Shown: piece after piece, positions 30,330 through 38,895 of the stretch
How positions within the stretch are numbered: the first letter of the stretch is position 1
Layout of the letters: each line of letters opens with the position of its first letter
Source: Chara braunii
Lineage: Eukaryota > Streptophyta > Charophyceae > Charales > Characeae
Length of the DNA stretch: 40,787 nucleotides
Reading direction: 5' to 3'
Assembly (NCBI GenBank): GCA_003427395.1
Contig: BFEA01000012.1
Coordinates: 321,106 to 361,892, forward strand
The notes under the pieces: model-generated
Told to the model about the DNA's origin: nothing
Database searches by the model: none
What the model saw: only the letters and a program-made list of their open reading frames with translations
Translations under genes and position numbers: made by a program

Positions 30330-31460
30330 CTAGGGCGAATCCAACCCTTGGCCAAGAGGTCGTCTAGTTGTGCCCGAAGCACTTGAAGCTCCTCTTCGCT
30401 CATGCATATACACGCGCGGAGGTACGGCGCCGTCCTCGAGAGTGATCCCGTGGCGTATGGGCCGATCCGGTACTACTCCGGCGGGAGCTTGGAAGACAAC
30501 CTCATAGTTGTCCAACAGCTCAATGATGCGTGGGTCCGACGTATCCGTCTTGGGCTGATCATCGGGTGGGAGGGCGTGAAGAAAACATATGCCCATCTCC
30601 TCGATGTCGTTCCGCCGGATGGATTGGCGAATGCTCGCCGCGGATACCACGTGACAACCAATCGAAGGATGAGGAAGCGGCACCGCACACAGGACTAGTT
30701 CGCCACGCCGATCTCGAACGCGAACGGTGCGTCGGTAGAAGTTGACCGGTTGGTCTTCGCTTTGCAGCCACGACATGCCTAAGATCATATCGAACTTGGT
30801 GTCCAATATGTCGAAAGACACGACCTCGCATGCTAGCGGGGCAAAGTACAGGGGCACCGAGTCAATGCATCGGTCAATTGACTTTTGCGTGTGACCATCG
30901 GCCAACGTGACGTGCGTAGGCTGACTTTTCCTTCGAACGTGCGGGCCTAGCCCGACGCTTGCCATGAAGTCTTGGCTGATGTAATTGCGAGTCGCTCCAC
31001 AATCGATCAAGGCACTGCAGGTCGCCTTTCCGATCTGAATGCGGATGTAGAGGAGCGTCACGTCGATGTCGACGCACCGTTGCGTTGCGTACTCGCGGTC
31101 GATCTTCGCAAGATAGTTACGAAGGTCAACAACCGCTAATCCGTCGTCCGTCGACGGAGGTGGTACTGCAGCGTGCAAGTACTCGCGCAAATGTGCCATT
31201 AAGGCATTGCAATGCGGTGTTGGCAAAGAACCGGTGGAGGAAATCGGTAACCATTGGAAGTCCTCAACCGTCAACGGGTCGAGTTCCTCAAGTCTCGCCC
31301 GAGTTGACGGGTCCTCCGATAGAAGGGTTGGTGAAGCAACCGGTTCGTTGTCCGACGACGGAACTACCGCGCATGCGCTTGAATCTTGCACGTGGAGAGG
31401 CTGGTTCAACGGTGGTACCAGCTCGACAACATAGTTCTCGAAAAATACTAGAACTTGCGA
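30330..31460 (-). pseudogene. Element 2 aspartic protease region
   Basis: The frame is open from 31460. A linker (ENYVVELVPPLNQPLHVQD, EELDPLTVEDFQWLP) leads to the retropepsin: YIRIQIGKATCSALIDCGAT, then FDMILGMSWL. The active site reads D-C-G rather than the usual D-S/T-G, which may reduce or abolish activity. After the conserved PVxRHxITLEDG-like pre-RT segment (RPIRHGITLEDGAVPPRVYM) the frame shifts by one base, so the final 25 or so residues are spurious and RT continues in another frame. Confidence 0.9.
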
Positions 31461-31559
31461 CTACCGCGTCATCCCCGGATGTGAGAGAGACTGCTAGCAA
31501 GGCAGCCAACTCCGGCGGATTGCGAAGTGATGTCGCTACACTTCCCGCGGTGCTCAGTT

Positions 31560-31740
31560 TCCCGAGCTTGGACGCTTGCTGGTGATGTGTTTGGTGCTGT
31601 TGCACCACAAACAACATCCCCATTTCTGTCGCAACTTGAACATGTCTTCCGTAATGTCGAACTTTGTCCATGGTGCCTGTCGTGCTCCATTCCCGACGCT
31701 GGTCTCACCTTCTGTTTTCCCCCTCAAGGTCTTGAGCGTT
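31560..31740 (-). pseudogene. Element 2 Gag zinc-knuckle remnant
   Basis: In a frame different from the capsid domain, the minus strand reads TKFDITEDMFKLRQKWG, then CCLWCNSTKHITSKRPSS. This resembles the gypsy nucleocapsid knuckle (C-X2-C-X4-H-X4-C) with the last Cys replaced by Arg. A TGA follows. The frame change from the capsid domain lies near 31720-31740. Confidence 0.65.
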
Positions 31741-32515
31741 GCGGTGGTGTCGCTGCCGCCACATCTCCGTCACTTGATGTAGACGCGGCTGCGTGGTCCT
31801 CACTTGGTCCTTGCTGGACTGCTGCTACTTGCGGCGTCCGTTGACCTTTGCCTTTCTCCACGTAACCGGGTTGTTGGCGGGTCTCATTGGCCGCACGCCG
31901 ATTACCTTGTATGAGCTCTCTTGCCTTTGATATCATGTCATCAAAGGTCTCATGCTGGAATTCGCTGCCCAGCGCAGCTGTCAAGGCATCGCATGACCGA
32001 GCGAAGAACTCGGCCCGGATTGAGTCGAATGGTAAGTTCAACTCCGGGGTGGCGACGAGTCTTTGCCACTCCGTCAGCCATTCCCGCGATGTTTGCTGGC
32101 CTTGGAATATGTGGAAGATCTTGTTCAAAGCGTGCCGTTTGTCGTTGTTGACCATTAACCGAGTCTTCCATTTCTTCTCGAATTCCTCCCACGTAATCTT
32201 AGTGTGGAGTGTGGCGATGGTGCATTCTAACGTGACGGCAATGTGTGTCATGAAAGCCTGCACCCCTCCGTTGAGTTGGAGGTAGAGTGCGTCAAGTCGC
32301 CGTATTGCGGGGGTGTGATGTACATCCGCCTCCGCGTTGAACGCCATCCACCATTGCAACGGATCGGTCTTGTGGTAGTCGTCAAACTTCTCGATCTTGA
32401 AGTTTGGCATCTTCCATTCCTCGGCGACAGCGGCCGGTCGTTGCTGAACGTGGTCGCTGAGCGTCTGCAGCTGATTGTTGACTGTCGATGGCTCCAACAA
32501 ACTTGCTGATGTCAC
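31724..32515 (-). pseudogene. Element 2 Gag capsid-like domain
   Basis: The 263-residue frame reads MPNFKIEKFDDYHKTDPLQW, WMAFNAEADVHHTPA, ITWEEFEKKWKTRL, NKIFHIFQGQQTSREWLTEW and DALTAALGSEFQHETFDDMI. These are Retrotrans_gag landmarks in order, followed by a basic and Gln/Ser-rich tail. It overlaps the upstream gag frame by four bases (32512-32515). That could be a frameshift mutation or a remnant of a natural coupling; a frameshift is simpler. Product role: particle assembly around the element RNA. Confidence 0.88.
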
Positions 32516-33261
32516 CGAGCGATGTGACCACGTGGTTGATCCGCTCTTCGAGTTGTTTGGACGGCCAAAGCTGGGCTGCAGTCTGCCACTGTGCTGCCCG
32601 CTGACGCAGCTGCTGACAGTTGTGCCAACCCCATGCTGACATCAGTCTGCAGCTGGTCGTTGAGTGTTTGCTGCTGGCTGTTCGCAGCATGTAGTGTGCT
32701 GATCTCGGCCTGCAGGGTAGCGATCTTCTTGTCCAGTGCCTTGAACGTTGTTTCATGGCGGATGAAGACCTGCCGCATGGCCAGCAGTTCATGTTGCTGC
32801 CAATTGCACGTGTACAGCAGGTTCTCCATCAGAACTGTTCTGGCTTCCTTGTTTCTCTCTTCCTCGGTCGACTCCTCTTGCTCGTCGTTTGCTTGAAAGT
32901 GCTGTTGTCGGAGTATCCTCCGATACGTGCTTTCTTCGTTGGCGAGCTCCATTGTAGCTTGATAACGAACTTGGTTCTGGCTTGCCTCGACCTGCTGCTG
33001 TTGCAACCGTGCGGCTGCTGCAGCTTCTGCTGCGGCCTGGTGACGTGCTGCCTCTGCCTCTGCCAGCTGGCATTGAATTTCCTGCTGGCGGGCGGCTTCC
33101 TCCTCTTCCCACTTGCTGAGTTCAGCTGTCGTGGTCTCCGAGTAGATCTGGAGCCGTTTGAGAAACACTAGAAGCAGTTCATCGGCCTGCTGAACTGGGA
33201 TCGGAAGGGCAACCGGCCTCTTGGGGCTGGCTTATGCATTCACGTCACCGGTAGCAGCCAT
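32512..33261 (-). pseudogene. Element 2 Gag N-terminal coiled-coil region
   Basis: The ATG at 33261-33259 gives MAATGDVNA followed by TAA (33234-33232). The frame then stays open to 32512: KRLQIYSETTTAELSKWEEE, a long Glu/Ala/Gln coiled coil (residues about 45-200, with heptad-like HAANSQQQTLNDQLQTD), ending RRADQPRGHIAR. The early stop is shared with element 3 at the identical codon. The true start may therefore be downstream, or both copies descend from a defective parent. Confidence 0.75.
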
Positions 33262-33324
33262 GGACGTGCGTCGTCTGCGCGGGATCCGAGCGATCTTAGG
33301 TCCCTGTTGAGGTTTGGCTCCTGT

Positions 33325-33345
33325 GGATCCGCGCTCGGCCAGTCG
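33325..33345 (-). promoter_or_regulatory. Element 2 candidate primer-binding site
   Basis: Immediately inside the 5' LTR the minus strand reads CGAC then TGGCCGAGCGCGGATCC. The same sequence (one change) sits at the equivalent place in element 3. Its TGG start and position suit a tRNA primer site, but I cannot name the tRNA; it is not the initiator-Met type used by element 1. Confidence 0.5.
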
Positions 33346-34766
33346 TGGTGCCCGGCTGGCACTTACTTCCCATAGTCTCATAGGTCGTTTAGATTAGGTT
33401 AGGACTAACCCTAATTAGCGCTAATTAGGTTACTCGTAATTAGCGATTCCCTACTTAGTGCAATATGGAGTTTTATAATTTACCGACCTAATTACTATGT
33501 AAGTGCAAGAAAAGAAAAAAATTTGCAACTTGCGATGTGAATGATAACAGAGTACAGGTGTGATAATCAATCAATCAATCAATCAATGGTGAGTCATCCA
33601 ATGCTGGTCTGCTCCGATACCAAACTGTTGCATACTCGTGAAACACAGCCATAAGTATGGCGCAGATTCCCATAACCGACCAGACAATACATAGTTAATA
33701 CAAATGCAAGCGGAAGACCTGAGATACCTTGGACTGACTCGGACCTGACTCGGACTGCAATCGAACACTCTCAACCATACATCAGGGGTGTGAAAGCCCT
33801 GGCCGTAGACAAAGACGAAGGCCAGGGTCTGAGATCATCTATGGACGAATGGGGGGAGGAGAGAGACGAGGGGAGGAGGAGAGGGAAGGTGATGTCAACT
33901 CAATGTTTCCAAAGATAGTATCTTGAAATATCAGAAATGGCGAACATCCAAAATGTCGCGAATACAATGCCTCACAATGTCTCAGATATCGATCTCACAA
34001 TGTCAAGTACATCTCCAGAAAGAAGATGAAATCAGATCCCCCAAGTAGACCTCAACTTATAGTCCCAATGTCGATGTTCCCAATGTCATCATAATTCGTA
34101 ACCATCCTTCATACTCGTAGTAGCCCTGTAGGAGAATCCAGGAGTGGACTTAGACTGGGAAGGTAGGAGGAGAGAGAGAGAGAGAGGGAGAGAAGGAGCG
34201 GTGGAGGAGAGGGAGAGAAGGCGAAGCCTTCCTCCCTGGTACCTGGCACGGTAGCTATGGCGCAAGGGCGCTGGGCCGGTAGCTGGCGCTGCGCCCAAAG
34301 CTGCGCTAATCCTCTCGCCGCTGAGCTCCTGTTCTCGTCGCTGCTCCTCGCTTATGCTGCAGCATTGCGCTAATCGTACTAACGCTGGAACATTGCGCTA
34401 ATCCTGAAGACGAACCTTCGGTCCATACTAACCTCCCTACCGAGGCTGGTACCCAACCTTTTGTAGTGCTGGGCCGGCCTCCTACCTGCTGGTACCTACC
34501 GGCCTGGACCGTTGATCTGATCAACGGTCCAGATTCAAACTGGACTTGGCGCCAAAATGCGGCAGCCTCTGAAACTGCGCCGCCGGTAGGTCCTATGCTG
34601 GACCGGTACCGGCCTTGTGGCCGTTGGCCTGGGCCTCTACCCCTGGCCTGCCAGAACCGCCATGGTCCAGGCCTATCTGGGCCTCATCTGAACCGTCGTC
34701 CCCTTAGGCCTACCCTGCCTATTTGGAACCGGGCCCTAACTGGGCCCCGTGTGGCTCAGAATGCCA
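33346..34766 (-). repeat. Element 2 right LTR (5' LTR in element orientation)
   Basis: The partner of 26164-27611, 1421 bp, TGG...CCA. It contains the 29-bp palindrome at 34504-34532 and a perfect 20-bp palindrome CCTAATTAGCGCTAATTAGG at 33410-33429. In the left LTR the latter has one mismatch (about 26230-26249). Confidence 0.9.
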
Positions 34767-34767
34767 C

Positions 34768-35128
34768 ACTCTATGTGAAGAAAGGTAAGGAGACTTATAA
34801 GTACCTGGATTCAGTCTGGGTTGCTGCAGCCAGGTACCTTGAAGAGAAAGAGAAAGAGCTTGATGAGAACGGAACAAAACTGATCCACAGCTTCGGACCC
34901 AAGCTTTATACCGACTATCCCAGACCTCCAGTCCCTTTCCCTCTTACGTATGGTTCAAACTGGACTGAACTGGATGATCTGGCAAAGAGGTACATTTCGC
35001 CTGCAGTAATTGATTACGAGGCGGTGACCATCAAGCATCTCAGACGAGGGATTTTCTCACGACCGTATCTTCCTACTCTATGGGAGGAGTTTTGTGCTAT
35101 GGTTGATTGGTTGATTTTCGTGTTATGA
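34768..35128 (+). CDS. Unrecognised coding-like fragment
   Basis: From the right edge of element 2 the plus strand is open for about 119 residues to the TGA ending at 35128. The stretch includes YKYLDSVWVAAARYLEEKEK, LDENGTKLIHSFGPKLYTDY, PRPPVPFPLTYGSNWTELDD and LPTLWEEFCAMVDWLIF. Amino-acid use (mixed charge, spread aromatics, no low complexity) looks like real protein, unlike most frames here. I do not recognise the family. The frame is artificially extended leftward into the LTR (to 34466), so the true start is unknown. Element 2 may have inserted into or next to an older gene or DNA element. Confidence 0.45.
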
Positions 35129-35944
35129 GACTTGGCTGGAAATGCTCGGAACTAGCAGGCTTCAGGTGGCTCTACATCGAGAGACCACAATCTCTGAGAG
35201 TACGGAGACATGGCCGGAAGCCCAAACGACAGACAGCAAAATGAGAGAGTTGAGTGTGAGGAATCAGAGGGATGAGTGAGGACTCTTGATTGGTACTCGC
35301 CATACTCTCTTTATGTATACTTTCTGAGATTACTATGAGTTCTGATTCTTCCCTCACTTATCCTTGTCATCACTAGAGCCAGTCTGTCTTGCTTCTTTTG
35401 CATTATTTCTGCTTGATGAATTGCGTTCCCAGATGATCTCGTCACAGTTCTCAAGACTAGAAAATTGGCAGACCTGATACGTGCATGGCATATTTAATTT
35501 TAATTCTATTATTTGCATAATCTTGGCTGTTCCGAATCAAAATGAAAGATTCCTAAGACCGGGGACCGGCGAAGACTGCAATTTAAGGGTCTAGCTCGAA
35601 GCCGGACGCACACAACAGGAAGGGAGTTGCTTTATTTAATTTGATTTACTTATTGCAAACAAGTACAAAATCCTGCGTGACAGCCTGTTGGCTTTCTGGT
35701 CGCCTGAAGAGGCCCGACTAAAAAAAGTGCGACAACGGGACGCGACTGACATTTGAAATCCTTTCAGATATGCTGGAACCCGCATGAGGAGCATATGGAT
35801 GGTCCAGGTATCTGGATACATCCAGGTATTCCCTCGCTCCCCCCCAAAAAAGGTTTGTATTTCTGTGAAGTTCCATGTTTTAACTCAACTTTGCCTATGA
35901 TTTTCGAGATGACCCTCAGCTAAAAGTTGTTTGCATTAAATAAG
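35129..35944. other. Gene-free stretch
   Basis: No convincing gene, repeat or RNA is seen. The open frames here are short (about 60 residues) and lack motifs. Confidence 0.5.
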
Positions 35945-36640
35945 GGCCAGTTGGCTATACATTGTCGCAAAGTGTCACATATTGTCACATATCTATGAAG
36001 TAAAAGAGTGCACTTTACAAACAGTAAAAACAAAAAACAAGACCAACATGAAGGGCAAACGAAATCATTCACTTTTCTCGTCCTTCTTTTAACTCCCCTT
36101 TCACTGTGCCTCTCACGTACAAGGCTCCCCACGTTGATGAAGTTGAGAGCGAGCTGCCCACAAACCCATGTGTCGTAATGGCCCACTTGTACGCTGTGAG
36201 AAAGAGGGAGAGTAAGGGGGGAGGGGATAAACACAGGGAAGAGAGATGGAGAGAAGACAAACAAAAAACGACAAAGTAACGCAAAGTACGGAGTGTGGAA
36301 TGAAGACGAAGGCAAAGGAGAGAACAAGAAAAGGCTCAAGAATGAGTCTGTCCTTGACAACAGAGAGGACATACATTGTAAGGATTAGGGGGATGAACAT
36401 ATGGAAGACCTAGCTGAGCATTCTCAGCACAGCAATCGTCACGATGGATCGAATTGAGCATGCCCACCATACACCCCCTACAAATGGCATGTTGATTGCA
36501 GGCCAAAATGAAGGAAGAACGCTCACCACAAAAGACCATGCATTCAGTATAGTGCCCATGGTGCAAATGGTCATATAGTGTCCGGATCCGGAGGCTGCCA
36601 GTCAGGAACGGAGGGACAGTCCTCTACACACATGGATGTG
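35945..36640 (-). pseudogene. RING-like unit, copy 1
   Basis: The minus strand at 36566-36336 reads TECMVFCGERSSFILACNQH, AICRGC, then after a linker PYNVCPLCCQGQTHS and a stop. The Cys/His spacing (C-X3-C, C-X2-H-X2-C-X2-C, C-X2-C) resembles a C3HC4 RING finger of the IAP type. Upstream, the segment matching CPFCGH of copy 3 has a stop (TGT to TGA) and a lost base. Downstream sequence (to about 35945) is shared with copies 2 and 3 and is probably the 3' untranslated region. A plus-strand frame (YK.. HVDEVE.ELP) is also conserved among copies but shows no known domain. Confidence 0.6.
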
Positions 36641-36687
36641 CCACGCACAGTTTAGGCCATGCACTGTATTCAGAGCAAGACATATAT

Positions 36688-36759
36688 ATGGCTGGCAAAA
36701 TTCCTGAACTCTTCGATAGGGTTGACAACTTGAAAAACTTTGCCGGGCTTTCAAAATGA
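36688..36759 (+). pseudogene. LRR-like scrap (plus strand)
   Basis: This short frame reads MAGKIPELFDRVDNLKNFAG. It fits the plant leucine-rich-repeat pattern LxGxIPxxFxxLxxLxxF over one repeat. It is 72 bases to the stop, the size of a single-repeat exon common in plant LRR receptor genes. It is too short to name a gene. Confidence 0.35.
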
Positions 36760-37019
36760 AGAAAAAAAGTTGTTTGCATTGTAGTGCTGCATTAGCATTA
36801 TCTTTTTCCGTAGTATTTTTCTGAAGAGTCCAATGCGCCGTGTACAATTCTGGATTCTTTTTCCCAGCTTCATACAATGTCATCTGAGGTGTTTTTGAAG
36901 TGACCTCTCTAGTTTGCTCTCACTATAACTAGTTGTTCATGGAGTTTGACCTGAAAATGCATTCAATTACATAATCAGGAAGGAGGATGTAGAAAATGGC
37001 TAGCCATGACTGAATGGGC

Positions 37020-37110
37020 ATACATTTCCCTGAGGCTATGCAGGCCACCGAGCGACTTTGGCAGACTTCCAGTTAGGCCGTTCCCACTCAAACCCCTGCC
37101 ATCCACAGAC
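37020..37110 (-). pseudogene. LRR-like scrap (minus strand)
   Basis: The minus strand reads GLSGNGLTGSLPKSLGGLHS followed by LREM. This is a close fit to the plant LRR consensus (NxLxGxLPxxLGxLxxLxxL). It lies in an 87-residue open frame (37238-36975) whose other parts are unremarkable. With the plus-strand scrap at 36688, it suggests remnants of an LRR gene on both strands between RING-unit copies 1 and 2. Confidence 0.45.
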
Positions 37111-37311
37111 ACAAAAACAACACCGGAGCTCAGCACCAGCCAATGTCGAACAAACCCAGTCAACAATTTGCCTGCCAGACGTTTTCTCAGCCTACAACCA
37201 ACCACCAGAAAAGAAAGCAGTCCATTAGAAACAGACAAGATTCACAACAGCATACATGCAGAGAATACAAAGAGGATTGGCCTACGACGAAACAGTCTAT
37301 ATATACCGTCA

Positions 37312-38055
37312 AACAGAACTGCCCGGTAAACCGTGGGCAGAGAGGGAGAAGAGGACAACAAACGACCGGCTGTGACAAACCGTTTCATTGGAGTTTCACG
37401 AAGTCATCAGGAGGTTATATATACAATATATTGTCATATATATTGTCACATAACTATGAACTAAAAAGCGCGATTTTTGCCAAACAAACGACAAAAACTA
37501 AAAATTAAAAAAACAGGACAAACATGAAGGGCACAGTGAAACCATTCATTTTCTGATTCTTCTTCTGACTCCCCTTTCACCGTGCCTCTCACGTACAAGT
37601 CTCGCCACGTTGATGAAGTTGAGCGCGAGCTGCCCCCATCGCCTTGTGCCATAACAGCCCACTTGTACGTTGTGAGAAAGAGGCAAAGTGAAGGGGGAGG
37701 GGATAAACACAGGGAGGAGAGATGGAGAGCAGACAAACAAAGAATGATAAAAGGGAAAGTAAAGCAAAGTATGGAGTGTGGAGTGAAGATGAAGGCAAAA
37801 GAGGATAAGAAAAGGCTCAACAATGAGTCTGTCCTTAACAACAGAGCCGGCATACGTTGTAAGGATGACGTGAATGAACACATGGAAGACCTAGCTGAGC
37901 ATTCTCAGTGCAACAATTGCCACGACCGGTGGCATTGAGCATGCCCAACATACACCCCCGACAAATGGCATGTCGATTGCAGGCCAAAATGACAGAAGAA
38001 CGGTCACCACAAAAGAGCATGCATTCAGGAACGGTGGGACACACATGGATGCCGA
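37312..38055 (-). pseudogene. RING-like unit, copy 2
   Basis: The minus-strand frame 38044-37835 reads PECMLFCGDRSSVILACNRH, AICRGC and then PYNVCRLCC before a stop. Relative to copy 3 it lacks the roughly 60 bases encoding the CPFCGH segment: sequence jumps from GAGCATGCATTCAG directly to GAACGG. The first 105 bases (AACAGAACTGCCCGGTAAAC on) and the 3' part are shared with copy 3. Its right edge (ACACACATGGATG) is shared with copy 1 but not copy 3. Confidence 0.6.
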
Positions 38056-38071
38056 AACCATGTTATTGAAG

Positions 38072-38249
38072 TGATTGCATATATATATCGTCTATATATC
38101 GTCTATATATCGTCACAAACAGAACTGCCCGGTAAACCGTAGGCAGAGAGAGAGAAGAGGACAACAAACGAGGGGCTGTGACAAACTGTTTCGTCAGAGT
38201 TTCACCAACTCATCAGGAGGCTGTCTATATATATATATATATATATATT
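38072..38249. repeat. TA-rich short repeats between RING-unit copies
   Basis: Three CGTCTATATAT units (about 38090-38115) and a (TA)n run (38224-38248) flank the shared start of copy 3. Similar ATATATTGTCATATATATTG sequence lies at 37421-37448 in copy 2. Confidence 0.75.
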
Positions 38250-38895
38250 GTCACATAACTATGAACTAAAACAGTGCAATTTGCGAAATAAACAGCAAAA
38301 AAAAAAAAAGAAAAGAAAAAAAAAAGGGCACAGTGAAACCATTCATTTTACTCGTTCTTCTTTCGACTCCCCTTTCACCGTGCCTCTCACGTACAAGGCT
38401 CGCCACATTGATGAAGTTGAGCGCGAGCTGCCCCCATCCCCGTGTGCCATAACAGCCCACTTGTACGCTGTGAGAAAGAGGCAGAGTGAAGGGGGAGGGG
38501 ATAAACACAGGGAGGAGAGATGGAGAGCAGACAAACAAAGAACGATAAAGGGAAAGTAAGGGAAAGTAAGGGAAAGTATGGAGTGCCGAGTGAAGATGAA
38601 GGCAAAAGAGGATAAGAAAAGGCTCAAGAATGAGTCTGTCCTTGACGACAGAGAGGACATACATTGTAAGGATGACGTGGATGAACACATGGAAGACCTA
38701 GCTGAGCATTCTCAGTGCAACAATTGCCACGACGGGTGGCATTGAGCATGCCCGCCATACACCCCTGACAAATGGCATGTCGATTGCAGGCCAAAATGAA
38801 AGAAGAAAGAGCATGCATTCAGTATAGCGCCCATGGCCGCAAAATGGACATATAGTGTCCGGATGCGGAGGGTGCCTGCAGTCAGGAACGGTGTT
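38116..38895 (-). pseudogene. RING-like unit, copy 3 (3' part of the Josephin-like gene)
   Basis: This is the same unit as 37312-38055, here joined upstream (in minus orientation) to the Josephin-like frame. The RING segment is split. CPFCGHGRYTECMLF is in the Josephin frame. A 13-bp deletion relative to copies 1 and 2 (near 38810) then shifts the frame, so SSFILACNRHAICQGC and PYNVCPLC lie in a second frame ending at 38624. Confidence 0.65.

Larger units (their letters stand above)
26164..34766 (-). mobile_element. Element 2: near-complete Ty3/gypsy chromovirus
   Basis: Paired LTRs (26164-27611 and 33346-34766), both bounded TGG...CCA, enclose a minus-strand gag-pol with protease, RT, RNase H, integrase and chromodomain in the usual gypsy order. 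The length, 8.6 kb, suits the group. Damage is limited: a stop at gag codon 10, frame changes in gag, one extra base before RT, and stops at 30319-30317, 29359-29357 and 28165-28163. No target-site duplication was found: the flanks are TGGCA on the left and CACTC on the right. Confidence 0.93.

Noticed and set aside
26159-34771. Target-site duplication for element 2
   Set aside because: The flanking five bases differ (TGGCA versus CACTC), so none is claimed.
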